DNA of 64,000 nucleotides, taken from Tenodera sinensis (Eukaryota > Arthropoda > Insecta > Mantodea > Mantidae). The notes below the pieces were generated by a model that did no database searches, was not told where the DNA came from, and saw only the letters and a list, made by a program, of their open reading frames with translations. The stretch's first letter is position 1; each line of letters opens with the position of its first letter. The translations under genes and the position numbers were made by a program. Location: contig CM060965.1 in assembly GCA_030765045.1 (NCBI GenBank), forward strand, positions 149,816,874-149,880,873, written 5' to 3'. Below are positions 13,270-25,318 of this stretch, piece by piece.

Positions 13270-14201
13270 AAAAATCTGATGTGTTGCACTCACATGATTT
13301 TCTCTACTCTTGTACTGATCATTCTTACAAACTCTTATCCCTGTTTCTTCTTCATGTTACTTAAGATATACATTTATAGAAATTATCTTATTGGAGAAGT
13401 GGATATGGGAATACAGTAGGCTTTGAGCGATAATCAAATCTTGTAAAGCTTTCAAATTCCGTTCTTCTTGCAGATTAACATATTAATAAATTAATAACGA
13501 TGTTCCATTTGACAGAACTATAGTTCTGCAAAACTCACACAAATAACGAGGAATATCTCCAAAATGGTTTACTCTACAAAAACTTACTTGGACATTAATT
13601 GTGTGTTTAAGAAGATCTACGTTTTTATTTTGATAATTCTCCCGGTCATGTCAGTGAGACCCGTAAACCAACGACAGGTGTGGTCCTCCAGACATTCTGG
13701 GGGTTGTGAGAGAGCAATGTGACCGCCGAAACAAAAATATGGTGCTCTCTAAAAAACTGTTACTATTACTGCTATTGCTCTCTTCAATATCATTGTGAAA
13801 AATATTGGAGAGCAAGAGGATTAATGACTTCATTGTCAGAAATCCAGCATTAGCTAACAACAACAACAACATTTTTGTGTAGTAAGATTTGGTCTATCTC
13901 TTACGGTTTACGAGTTATGCAAAAGTTATCCAGGGGAAACAGGACTACATGGGCTAAACCAGATAATACAAGACATACATTTCATTTGTCATAAAAAATA
14001 TCTTAAACATAAGTTATGTTAATCAAAATCGTTAAGGCCATTTTCAAGAAAATAAAAATTGTCGAATATTTTTCCATGTAAAGGGTAGTTTACGGTAGAG
14101 CGATTTCATTTGAAATCTTCGTGTCGCGTCCTTGAAAGACACTAAACTTAAATACTAATTTTGGTCTTTAACTGACTTTTCGTTCTTCAGTTATGCTGTC
14201 C

Positions 14202-14278
<77 letters not shown>

Positions 14279-14436
14279 GACACACACCAACAGACGGAAC
14301 TTTTTTCTAAAAATGCCGTTTTTTTTTTTATTCAGGGGCCTCAAAACATATATTTCCGGTGAAATCTCGACATCGATTTTTTGGGTGGAATACAATACTT
14401 CCTCTATTTTACTGCACGTAGTAGAGAAAGTAAAAA
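13270..14436 (+). mobile_element. Family R element, copy A (longest, with (CAGA)n core)
   Basis: This is a member of a dispersed family found at least nine times here. The 5' end reads AAAAATCTGATGTGTTGCAC. A few bases on is TTTTCTCTACT, a subterminal inverted repeat whose complement AGTAGAGAAAG lies just inside the 3' end (14420-14430). The body (about 900 bp) has no coding capacity. A (CAGA)19 tract at 14203-14279 separates it from a conserved 3' block (TTTCCGGTGAAATCTCGAC, then GGGTGGAATACAATACTT). The ends, the internal microsatellite and the 3' hairpin resemble DINE-1/HINE elements, the short non-autonomous relatives of Helentrons. That placement is inference. Confidence 0.75.
14203..14279. 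repeat. (CAGA)n microsatellite inside copy A
   Basis: About 19 tetranucleotide units, placed where other family R copies carry (CA)n or almost nothing. The TDRQ-type and CLSV-type frames on the two strands are repeat translations. Confidence 0.97.
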
Positions 14437-16265
14437 TGAAATGAAATGGAAACGATTGGAAAGACATTGAGAGAGGAAACCATCCAGCCTAAGTTTAAGG
14501 AACAGTCACTTCCACTTATGTTGTCCCTTTCAGCTTCAGGAGGTGCTCTACTTTCCTTCACTATGCATAAGCAAGAATGGGGTGTGTCTATCTGTTTAAA
14601 TGTTCGCGCATGCAGAGGCGTCGTGTCTTACATGCACAATTCCAGATTAATTACAGATGAATATATAACTTCGAGCTATCCCTTCAAATAAATTGAATTC
14701 CCATATAAAATTCTTCTTCTATACCCTTCCGTAGTATCTGCATACATCGTATTAGCTACTCTTAAGGGACACTGAAACCAAGTTTTCCTATTTTTCAATT
14801 TTACACCTATGTACTTGAAAACTGGCACACTTAATACAATTAAATAAACACATGACTGTGCAAAATCTCAGTTTTCTAGCTCTTAACAGTTTCTCAGATA
14901 AGGGAATTAAATGCTTTTGATAGCACTTCTTCAGAGAAGTGTACTATAGACATTTTCAGATACTTAAACTGAAAATAAATTAAAGGATTTGATAAGAGTT
15001 GATGTTATTACTTGCAGAGAAATACACTTTTGTTCTTATGGACTTGTTGGACTTAAAATTGCTTATTTTCAGCATAAATTATTTTTCATGAGACAATGAA
15101 TACAGCAATCATCAATCGCATATTTGAATCTTTAGATAACACGTATGAAATTATGTATGACATTTGCATACAAATAAGAGTAAAACCGAAATGTAAGGAA
15201 TTAATTTCATGCAACATGCAAAACGGAGGAAAATGAAGCGTCAATGTGGTGCACCCAGTGTTGTTAAAATGAAGTGCACGGGAGACTTAAACATGTCACC
15301 GGAGTTTTAAAAATGTGAGCTCGGGAAAAGTGAGTGTACAAAATGATTCACTGGTGCCTTAATTGTCATTTTCACCTAAAAATTTAGTCGTAGGGTTCCT
15401 AACATACACCACTGTTTGGTCGAATAGCAAACGAAGGAAGCTCCACACACGCCCTCCCTGCTTGGTATGTGCCGGCTGGGAAGGTTGGTAAAATGTTCCA
15501 TGAAATAGTACGGCCAAATATATGGGACCCAGGATGTCTCCTCGGCATTTGCCAGTTATGCAGACTGAGGAAACTGACAAGAGTATTATAGTCTCTAAGG
15601 AGCAACAGGCCTGGTTGGACTTTAATTGTAGACTTGCCGTTCTAGAGTCCATGCTGTGAGGTACTCGGTCACCGGCGTCGGTGCATACCCTCTTTCTCAC
15701 TTATTTCTGACTGTCATTGTAAATCTAAGAAGCTAATATACGGCTGGGTAACTGGTACTCTCTGAGCGGAGTCCACTCTCGGCCTGGTATAACAGTTAAG
15801 AAAATGAGATTCGCTCAAGTTATTCCGCGAGTTCCTCAGGCCTGGATTAATAAGACAAGTATATCGTGAAGAGAATGAAAATGTGATATTGGTATACTAT
15901 TAAGGAACAATAGTTTCCACCGGGATACATTTTAGATGCTTCTGTTGGAAATATAGTTATAGGAATGAAGGACATCGTTTCTGGAATTCTCTCTATTTCT
16001 CGGATTTTTTCCAAGATTATCTAAAATTCAAGCTACTGCGCGAAATGAACTATATTTCTTACTGTAGCTTAACTACGTTTATGGAAACATAATATTAGTA
16101 GTAATTAAATTAAGAATTAATTTCTATTATAATATAATTAAATTTATTTAATAATGGTCTACAGCAACAAGTAATATTTTTATTAACGTGACATTCTACG
16201 GGTAATACTCGGTGTAAAAAATCTAGCAAAAACACAAAGGTTCTCGCCTACATCCCTCTAAAATG
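14437..16265. other. Unassigned region
   Basis: This includes a 113-codon minus-strand frame at 15359-15700 with no recognised motif and Cys-rich, low-conviction content; I do not call it a gene. The rest is AT-rich and non-coding. Confidence 0.35.
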
Positions 16266-16277
16266 AATTAAATGACA

Positions 16278-16353
16278 GAGGCGGAGGAGGAGGAGGAGGA
16301 GGAGGAGCAGATGTAGGTTTAAGGGCGCTCAACTACATGGCTATCAGCGCCCT
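16278..16353. repeat. (GGA)n followed by a 10-bp-stem hairpin
   Basis: About ten GGA units at 16281-16308 are followed by a hairpin: TAAGGGCGCT at 16319-16328 pairs exactly with AGCGCCCTTA at 16345-16354 around a 16-base loop. It looks like part of a repeat of unknown family, because the downstream A-rich segment has the appearance of a retroelement tail. Confidence 0.6.
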
Positions 16354-16513
16354 TAAAACACAGTTCATGGCAAAAGCCAAATATAAACTTCAATAAAAAA
16401 TAAAATTACTAGTAAAAAGGAAAATAAATATACGTAAATATACATAAATATACAAAACAGAGTGGCAAAAGCCAGAATTAAAACAAAGTGATAAAGATGT
16501 CAAACGAGTATAA

Positions 16514-17350
16514 AAAAATCTGATGTGTTGCACTCACATGACTTTCTCTACTCTTGTACTAACCATTCTTACAAACTCTTATCCCTGTATCTTATATGTT
16601 AGTTGAGATAAACTTTTGCAGAAATTATCTGATTTGCTTATTTCCTTGGAGGTGGAAGGAGAATATGAGAATACAGTAGGCTTTGAGTGATAGTCAAATC
16701 ATTTAAAACTTTGAAATTTTGTTCTCTTTGCAGGTTAACATATAAAAAGTTGAATTACGATGGTCCATTTGACAGAAGTGTAAGTTCCCCAAAACTCACA
16801 CAAATAAGAAGGCATATCTCCTAAACAGTTCACTCTATAAAAATGTATTTAGACATAAGTTGTGTATTTTAGCAAGATCTACATTTTTTGTATACTAAGA
16901 TTTGGTCTATCCCTTACAGTTTACCACTTGCGCAAAAGGCATCCAGAGTAAATAACACTTCATGGGTTATAGCCAGAAAATTCAAGATAAATATTTTACT
17001 TTTCATAAAAGTATTTCAAACATATCATATTTTAATCGAAATCGTTAGAGCCATTTTCAAGAAAATCAAAATTTTCGAAAAATTTTCCATGTAAAGGGTA
17101 GTTTAGTGTGGGACAATTTTCTTCAAATTCTTCGTGTTGCATCCTTGAACAATATTAAACTGCAATACCAACTTTGGTTTCTAACCCACTTTTCGTTTTT
17201 GTGTAATGCGTCCACAGGCTGACAGACACAACACGGACCTTTTCCTAAAAATGCCTTTTTGGGTTCAGGGGCCTCAAAACATGTATTTCCGATGAAATCC
17301 TCACATAGAATTTTTGGTTGGAATACACTATGCGTAGTAGAGGAGGTAAC
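16514..17350 (+). mobile_element. Family R element, copy B (microsatellite lost or unexpanded)
   Basis: It starts AAAAATCTGATGTGTTGCAC and follows copy A through the whole body. At the position of the (CAGA)n core it has only CAGGCTGACAGACACAACA (about 17217-17235). The 3' block follows (GGCCTCAAAACATGTATTTC) and ends GTAGTAGAGGAGG. It shows the core without expansion, so it is useful for reading the ancestral state. Confidence 0.75.
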
Positions 17351-18575
17351 TAGATACCTAAAGTTTCAAATCTTCACTCATGTTACTCTCCCTTAAAAAC
17401 TTAAAAATTCTTTGGACCTCTTGTTTGTCTTCCGCCAAGACCTCTGCCAGACCAACTCTTGTGATAAATAATGAAAGCTCGTTTCCTCACAAACGTGTTT
17501 TAGATTCCATCCAACCTTAAAACCTACTAAAACAGTAGTAATACATTCTCTTGAAACAGACCACTGAGCACGTAAGCAGAGTCTGGATTGCGTGTATAAC
17601 GAGGAAAAAGATCCATATTTAATGTTTTACTCTGTGGAACTGGTTGCGAGTGTGCAAAGTAATCCTCAATAGGGCGTCGACAAAACTGATATCCACTGAG
17701 GTGAATATCCATGACAGTAGTTGGTGCCCTTATGCTCTAGGATACAGTTTTACCACCCCCCCCCCCCCCCAATCCCATTAGATTTCCCCCACACTCCTCG
17801 TAGGAAGAGGAAGTATTGCATTGCAGTATAAAATTATAGGATTATATTTCACGATAAATGCATATCTTCAGGCTCTCTTAAATAAGTCCCGTATTTAGGA
17901 AAGCATATGTGTACCAGTTTGTGTCTTTGAACAGTAAAGATTTAAAGCCAAATGTCACATGAATCCAAATGTGAGATGTAAGTTAAGTATCATCCAAAGA
18001 TGGGATCTCAAAATTTCAAAGGAAATATCCGCGGCCTAATCTACCGTTTGCATAGAAGATTTTTCGTTTTCAATATTTTAGAAATGCCTTATGCCTGTTT
18101 TTATTGAAATGCTGTAGATTTAATATGTTTAATATCAGCCAGTATCCTGAACTTACTGGGAATAGCCTGTGAAGTTCTATTATTTTTAACACTTTTACAA
18201 AAGGAGTAAATCATAAAAGAAGGAAAAAATGTACTACGAAAATAAGATCTTTGTAAACCACAATATGCTACAGGGCTATTCTTGTGTCCCCAGCCATTTC
18301 CGAGATATACCGTGGAAAAAACGAAGCTACTTCTGTATTTCCAGTCTCTTAACATAAGCACAGAAATTAATAAGTATTTTGACATATTGAATGACTCTTA
18401 GGAGTTTGTTCGAAGATTTTCAAATTTGGAAGCTCTCAAATCTAAACTGGATCTCTTTTCCGTTTGGTACTCTTGTAGATTTCGAGAATGTTGCAGTTGA
18501 ACTTCAACTAGAACTTACCTTTACTTCTCTCCTATCTCCGGTATGGGCTGCGTCTTGTTGGCTTATTTAAGAAAT
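17351..18575. other. Unassigned region with a C homopolymer
   Basis: A run of about 16 C lies at 17755-17770. No gene or repeat family was recognised in the rest. Confidence 0.4.
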
Positions 18576-18935
18576 AAAACTTATGGCGACGTTTCGCCGC
18601 TAAACTATGTTTGGCTTCTTCAATGAGCGATTGCAAACAATGCATAAAATTAGTCACTGCTTACTCTGATTGGCCTCGTTGCCCTCGTTGATTGGTTCCT
18701 TCTCCTCCAATAGGAAGTTGACCTGCTATTGTGCTGAGTGGTTTGCCTGTGTCACGGTTGAGACTGCTCTTTTCTTTAAATATTTCTATACTTTACCTCA
18801 CTATTCTATGAGAGAAATTGTAACAGATTCCCGAAGTTTTTAAATTGTCAAAGTCAATGTGGTGGCCGCTGTTTTCCGTATATTCCGCGATAGCAGATTT
18901 TTCTGGTTGAGAACATACAAGGTACATGAAACTCT
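18576..18935 (-). pseudogene. Penelope-like retroelement, 3' fragment
   Basis: Read on the minus strand, the segment gives QPEKSAIAEYTENSGHHID, then FDNLKTSG and later SSLNRDTGKPLS. This is the conserved stretch after the GIY-YIG core in Penelope-like elements (EKSA.AEH ... GH.I.FD ... NR..G..LS). The 3' part contains GGCGAAACGTCGCC (18577-18600 region), the motif typical of their 3' ends. The upstream reverse transcriptase is missing, and on that side the copy abuts a LINE fragment of opposite orientation near 18940. Confidence 0.78.
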
Positions 18936-18954
18936 CTCAACCGCAAAATCTTTT

Positions 18955-19450
18955 ATTTAGGATCAAAAATATCAATTTAGAATACAAAAGCAGACATTGA
19001 GGAAAACATAGAAATCTGTAACAAATTAAACAGATGTATAAAAAGACACTTCGGCAAAAGCATGAGAGGACAAGTGAAACAAGGGTACATAGATCGTGTT
19101 AAAACCAGTACTAAAGTATCCCTGCGAAATTTGAGTCCTGCGTTCCAGAGAAAAGGGTAGGATAGACGCAGCTCCAATGAAGTTTCTTCGAGCACTATTG
19201 GGAGTAGCAAGATTAGACCGAATGAAGAATGCCGATATAAGAGCACAACTCAAGGAAGATAGCGTAACTGAACAGATTCAACGATATCAGGAGTGGAAAG
19301 ACCATGCCTTAAAGATGCCCCTTTCGAGATATCCATAGCAAGGTTTTTTATCAACCCTCTGGACGAAAAAATGTTGTACGTAATTGAGAAGATAGACTTA
19401 ATTTCTTTAGCCTAGGAATAGGCCTTGGGCCTAAAACTTGTTACGACAAG
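18955..19450 (+). pseudogene. Non-LTR retrotransposon (RTE/BovB-like) C-terminal fragment
   Basis: From 18993 the plus strand reads DIEENIEICNKLNRCIKRHF and then GKSMRGQVK. After a frameshift near 19140-19158 it continues RIDAAPMKFLRALLGVARLD, then RMKNADIRAQLKEDSV and EQIQRYQEWKDHAL, stopping at 19336-19338. This is the C-terminal tail typical of insect endonuclease/reverse-transcriptase LINEs (pattern MKFLR...G..R.DR..N.DIR.EL). The catalytic RT domain is absent; this is a 5'-truncated, frameshifted copy. The clade assignment is tentative. Confidence 0.78.
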
Positions 19451-20120
19451 AAGTCAAATTAGACACCAGGTATCCTCAGCATTTATAGCTTTTTACTTCC
19501 CATCCCCTTTTTGCTTACTTCAAAAAAAGATAACTGTAACAAACCAATGAAGTACTTTTAGAGCTTCTGCTGTTAACGAAAACAAAGGATCTAATTAGGA
19601 ATTTTGAAACTGCTTGCTTCAAGAGGCGAGAGGGAGAAAGACACTTAATAAGTTAATGGTTGCACGCAAGTGGAGTTGGGGATTCTGCTGTATTAAAATC
19701 ATAACGTTTCAAACGTTGATGGAAATCACTTTCAGGGCAGAAGACCACACAGATGGCTTCACCGCACATGAGGATTTACGGGGTTAAATTCATTAGTAGC
19801 ATCGTTACAAATTGACGTTTACCATTTTCAGTTTTTAAAATCCTTGTTATATTTCATTCGTATATAACATACATCAGTTTTATTATTAACGTTGACATAG
19901 GGTATGCGACATAGCTCACAGATACACGTCACATCAAGTTGGTGTGTAAATATAAACCGTACTGCTGTAGGGACTGGTGGCCAATTGATATTAATTAAAA
20001 TGCTTCTGTTATAATGAAACGAGATATTTGAACAAGCTTCATAAACAGCATAAATCCTGTGGTTCCTAATGATATAATGTACCTGCAAGTGTATTTGTTT
20101 AAAGTTGCAAAATAACGATC
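19451..20120. other. Unassigned region
   Basis: The first part may be the 3' untranslated tail of the LINE fragment (GGCCTTGGGCCTAAAAC near 19425). Nothing else supportable. Confidence 0.35.
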
Positions 20121-20124
20121 AAAA

Positions 20125-20740
20125 GAAAAAATCCAATATGTTGCACTCACATGCCTTCCTCTACTCTTCTTCTACTAACTATTCTTACGAATTCTTATTC
20201 CCAGTCTTCTTTATGTTAGTTGAAATAAACATTTGCAGAAGTATCTCATTGTTGGTTTCCTTGTAGGTGCAAGGGGAATATGGGGATACAGTGGGCTATG
20301 AGTGATAGTCAAATCTTTTAAAGCTTCGACATGATGCTGTCTTTGCACGGCTAAGAGATAACAAAGTGAATACTGACTTTCCATTTGAGAAAATCTTAAA
20401 TACTACAAAACTCACACAAATATGGAATATATCCGAAAGAGTTCACTTCATTATGCAAAAGTCATGAATTGCAAACAGGACTACAAATGCTATATCCAGA
20501 AAGTTCAAAATATAAATTTCATTTCCATAAAAATATCTTAAACATATGTATTTTTTCAAAATCGTCATAAGAATTTTTTAAAAAGTCTAAATTTTGGAAT
20601 AATTTTCCATGTAAAGGATAGTTAGGATATTCTTCAAAACATTTTTGTCGCATCCTTGAAATACATTAAACTTAATTACCAATTTTCGTTTTAATCGACC
20701 TTTTGCTTTTCAGTTATGCTGTTCCGCGCGCGCGCGCACA

Positions 20741-20781
<41 letters not shown>

Positions 20782-20923
20782 ACACGCACACACACACACA
20801 CAGACAGACATACACACACAAACGGATCTTTTCTAAAACTGCGTTTTTGAACTCAGGGGGCCTCAAAGCATATATTCCGGTGAAATCTCGACATCGAAAT
20901 TCTGGATGTAGAGAAAGTAAAAA
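20125..20923 (+). mobile_element. Family R element, copy C (with (CA)n core)
   Basis: It begins AAAAATCCAATATGTTGCAC, has the CTTCCTCTACT subterminal repeat, and ends TGTAGAGAAAGTAAAAAT. The core at 20733-20820 is mixed CG/CA/CAGA repeat. The conserved 3' block is shortened (the TACAATACTTCC part is missing). Confidence 0.75.
20733..20820. repeat. (CA)n microsatellite inside copy C
   Basis: A CG-dinucleotide start, then CA units with a short CAGACAGACA interruption. The His-Thr frames here are repeat translations. Confidence 0.95.
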
Positions 20924-21589
20924 TACTAGTTAGTACTTTGCACTTCAACACTAGATTGGATCCTAGAATTTGTAATCTTAGGTTTTCTGCTGTAGCATTG
21001 ATACATATTTGTTATAACGAACCACAGTTATCAACAGTCTGGCAATATCCTAGTGTTTAACACTATGAATACATGAAAAGAATAAATGCATCAGCGACTT
21101 TCGAGAGTAAATGAACGAAAGCTGCAAATGAGGTCATACTATGCCTGCGTATGTTCTTTAGTCCTATTAGAAGGGCACGAAGAAACATGAAAGAGTAAAT
21201 ACGTCACAGACCATTAACATCTGTGAAATTACGGTAGATAATTCTCAATATATTGCAAGCTGAATGAAGAAATATAAAATGATAATAGTCAACCTTTCAA
21301 TTAATCTTCCAATTCCTTCAGCGTTACAAACTCAATTTTGAAAAATGCCTCCTATAGAAGTGAAAAGCTAGAGCAACGATTTTCAGTCCTGTCCCTTTGG
21401 AGACACTTACGTAATTAGCCGCTACAGCCCCACCTATTCTTTCATTTGGAGGGTGAATAACCTACTGCATGTGGCATGTAAAATCACAAGCAAGCAGTTA
21501 GGATTCAGTGCAGGACGCAAGCAGCCAATCCATAGCAATTTCTCAGTCATACCTTGAATTTTCTGTTAATAATCCAAAAAGACCTATTC
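20924..21589. other. Unassigned region
   Basis: AT-rich non-coding DNA. Nothing supportable seen. Confidence 0.4.
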
Positions 21590-21960
21590 ATCCTGGATGA
21601 CTTTTGCATAAATAGTAAACAGTAAGAGACAGAGAAAATCTTACTAAATAAAAAATGCGGATCTCGTTAAAACACAAAATCTATGTCTAATATATATATA
21701 TATATTTTCTTTTGAGTGATACTTTTTCGAGGTATTATTTATTTGCGTTAATTTACCAATACTGGTGTGTACTTTTATCAAATAGGAATATGTTATTCGT
21801 CTTTATATCTTGGCCTTACAAAGAGAATGTAATTTCAAAGCTATTGCATAGCAACCAGTTTTCAAACATTTTACTATCACTTAAAGCCTATTGTATTCCT
21901 ACATTCCTCTTGCACCTACAAGAAAATTAGAATAAGTTTATTTCTGAAAATGTTTATGTC
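21590..21960 (-). mobile_element. Family R element, copy J (partial, decayed)
   Basis: It matches the middle of the family in reverse: GGATGACTTTTGCATAA, then AGTAAGAGACAGAG and AAATCTTACTA near 21596-21660, and TTAAAGCCTATTGTATTCC and TTGCACCTACAAG at 21880-21925. Both ends and the 3' block are missing or unrecognisable. A short (TA)n replaces the T-rich tract at 21691-21706. Confidence 0.6.
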
Positions 21961-23820
21961 GATTACAATGAGGTAGATAGGGAAATAAGCATTTGGAAGA
22001 ATAGTTTTTGTAAGAGTGTGAGTATTTCAACATAAGTTTTGGGAACAGAATTTCTCCAAATTGAACTATAATAAAAGTCTTTATTGTAAATATTTACGTG
22101 ATGATTACTTGGTGGATCTTCTAAGGCTATGTACTTCGACTTTGTCACCAAATATTGACAGACCTCTTAAACATAAGCAGTGGTAAAAAAGTCACTAATG
22201 AACAGATGTTCATCACAAAAGATTTAAACTGCTTTCATAAATGAAACGCAACTTACATACAACCAAACGGCCACTGCAACCAATGCAAATCTGATCTCCT
22301 CATAAAGTGAGAGGAGATAAACCCAAACTCCCCTCTTTCGCATAGGCTGGATATCGCTGAGTTAGAAGATGCTCTAAAATTGATCAACAAACCATGTCTC
22401 TGGATAAATGGCAAAACACTTGAGTTGACAAAATATGGGTGAACTGTAATAACTCATATCTATTAGATACGTATTATGGAATGATCCCCACTCCAGAAAA
22501 AATGTAAATTATTTCTACTTATGCACGGTTCTCTTTCTAATGTTTATCTCTATATGGGTTATTTGCCCCGCGCTTTGTCCATGGTATTCAATTTTTATAA
22601 AGTGATCAAACGGTACATAATACCTTTTGATCCGCGCATGTTTATGAACTGTGGATTAAGTGTTGTTTATAATGAACCACTCTGACGTTCTGTTTAATCT
22701 GCTTTCCACAGTGCGAAATAAACAAAACAATATTCGAGGATAAAGGGTAACATAGAAGCACTAAGCTCTATATCACACCAAGTGTGATAATATTCACAAA
22801 AATGTGGTTATTTACGGACTTAGTTACGCAAAACTTAATCTGAGTTGAATCAATCTGTGTGATATGATCGGTTGTAAGCATATTTACATTTTTAAATTTA
22901 TGTCTATAATTCTTTTACTTTTTATAATTCTTTTTTAATTTATATATATATAAGTAACCATATACATAAGTGCACACGCAGTTGCTTTCCGTATCGAAGG
23001 TCACCCCCTCTCGTCCGTATATTTTTGAACGACTCAATGTCACAGTATCAATTCCTTCTACGATTACAGCTTATTTCACAGTCAACATTAACTCTGAAGA
23101 ACAGTTTTACTGCCAGTTGAAACTGTTGCTTTATGCAAGAAAATTGACTTAGTTCCACTTTCTGAACATTTAAAAGCAAGATCATTTAGTTTATCCAGTC
23201 AGATGTTTGTTAGCTAGAAGCATAAGCCAGCAAGAAATTAGCAAATTTAATTTTGTCCTATCTGCATAAAGAACTCGCTCTATAATGTGAGTAAAAAGTT
23301 GAATCGGTTGCTCACCTCCTGAAAGAGAAAAGGAGACGTACAAGAGGGGAACATCGGCTTTCCCTTTCCTGGGTCTCAGCTGGCAGAATAATTCTGCTAA
23401 TGATCCTTGGTCGGATATGAATTCTAAAGCACTTTTTATTGCGATTTCCCCAATTGTTTCTTCTCTGCAATTCCATAGATTTCATGCGTGTTTTAATGAG
23501 TGTACCTCACTCGTTCCTCCTAAACGGAATGCACGAGTAAATAATGTATTCTGTGGAGCAGCCTGAATGGAACTAGTAATGATCGTGCGTATTAGCTAAT
23601 TGCCGTTAACTATTAACTTAGATTTCAACTAAGTAGCCTTGGAAACATACAGAGCGATTTTATAAGACATTTCTTTCCTTATTCATTTTCAAAATCATGA
23701 ATGCCAGCCGTGTTACGGGCCCCTCATTGCATTCTATTGCAAAACCATTACTTTTCCCTGCGAAGTGTAGCGTAACTGAAAACCATAATAAGTATGAAAG
23801 GCATTACAGAGCTTTATACA
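21961..23820. other. Unassigned region
   Basis: AT-rich, with no recognised element. A small stem (CTCCTC ... GAGGAG) near 22295-22316 is too short to interpret. Confidence 0.4.
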
Positions 23821-23825
23821 TGTTC

Positions 23826-23931
23826 TAGAAACTGATTATCCGGGCTTGTGGGCCGTGGTCTAGTCAGGAAACTCCTTCCAGACGTTTCCTGACTAGACCA
23901 CGGCCCACAAGCCCGGATAAATCAGTTTCTA
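23826..23931. repeat. Near-perfect inverted repeat (foldback), 44-bp arms
   Basis: The left arm 23829-23872 and right arm 23884-23928 are reverse complements apart from one extra T in the right arm (AAACTGATTATCC against AAACTGATTTATCC). The loop is 11 bases. The arms include GGGCTTGTGGGCCGTGGTCT. Pairing continues weakly for a few bases outwards. Such arms in single-stranded DNA or RNA would form a stable hairpin. It has no coding content and is probably a foldback-type insertion or a recent inverted duplication. Confidence 0.92.
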
Positions 23932-24035
23932 CATTATGACACCGGCCGTGAAAGCTTATACATGTTGTTCCTAACCAGGATATGATTTTAGGAGTCCGGG
24001 AAAAACAAATTTTAAAAGTACAATAAAATATAATT

Positions 24036-24795
24036 TTAAAAAATCTGACGTGTTACACTCACATGACTTCCTCTACCCGTGTACCAGCCATTCTTACAAA
24101 CTCTTACTCCTATATCTTCTTCGTGTTAGTTGAGATAAACATTTGCTAAAATTATCGTCTTATTTATCCTGTAGGTACAAGGAAAATATGGGAATACAGT
24201 AGAAATTTGAGCGATAGTCAAATATTTTAAAGCTTTCAAATTCCGTTCTCTTTGCACGGTTAAAATATAAAAAATTAATAACGGTGTTCCATTTGACAGA
24301 AGTATAAGTTCACCAAAACTCACAAATAGCAGGAAATATCTCCGAATAGATTCACTCTATAAAAATAATAAAAAAAAAACCTACTTAGACAAATTGTGTT
24401 TTAGCAAGATCTACATTTTTTGTATAGTAAGATTTTGTGTATCTCTTACGGTTTACCAGTTATGCAAAAGCCATCCAGAGTAAATAGGACTTCATGAGCT
24501 ATAGCCAGAAAGTTCAAGATATGCATTTCGTTTGTCATGAAAATATCTTAAACAAATGGCATCTTAATCAAAATCGTTAGAGCCGCTTTCGAGAAAATCA
24601 AAAGCTTCCAAAAATGTTCCATGTAAAAAGTAGTTTAGAGTGGAGGAATTTTATTCAAAATCTTCGTGTCGCACCCTTGGATTTTAAACTTAAATATCAA
24701 CTTTGGTTTTTAACTTTCCGGTGAAATCTCTATATCAAATATTTGGGTGGAATAGAATACTTCCCCTACTTTTACGTAGTTGAGAGAGTAGAAAT
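24036..24795 (+). mobile_element. Family R element, copy D (core and flank deleted)
   Basis: It starts AAAAAATCTGACGTGTTACAC and follows the family body. The body joins directly to CTTTCCGGTGAAATCTC near 24715, so the microsatellite core and the start of the 3' block are deleted. It ends GTTGAGAGAGTAG. Confidence 0.72.
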
Positions 24796-25316
24796 AGATA
24801 TATCAAGCATAATGCGTAATATAATGTAAATGGAAATTAACTGGCTGTTTAAAATCAAACAACAGATTCAATGACTAATCCAATATTTCCATTAACAATT
24901 AAAAGCTAGGAATTTCAACAATGAAATTGCTGAATCGATCCAAAAGATGGATAACAATTTGAAATGACTGGTTGAAAATAAAACCCTTAACCTTCAACCA
25001 CATCTAGAAGCTGTGATGGTATTTGTAACCAAGTGCAATCTGACCATAGCTACTGATGCAACCTTGATGTGGTTTATTGTATCAGTTCTTCATACGCATC
25101 AAAGTTCAGCATGTAAAAGATTTGAATTATTTTAATGAACGCCATGCTACTGAAAGGTTCTGGAAGGAAGTTCAGAACTTAGATCCAATGTTAAGTCGTT
25201 CCTGAACGGATTTATTCCAGTTTTACTTCTAGTGCACTGAAGCGCTTCTCTAACATTGATGTTCCAGTGAAAGAAATAACATGTGCAGGAATGTTACAGG
25301 AAAGAAATTTGTCTTG
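24796..25316. other. Unassigned region
   Basis: On the plus strand, pieces such as TTNPISPLTI-type frames do not persist. Nothing supportable was recognised before the mariner insertion. Confidence 0.3.
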
Positions 25317-25318
25317 TA

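Noticed and set aside
14168..14467. Frames of about 80-99 codons over the (CAGA)n core
   Set aside because: Repeat translations inside a non-coding family R copy.
15359..15700. 113-codon minus-strand frame
   Set aside because: No domain, no splice context and no recognised relatives.
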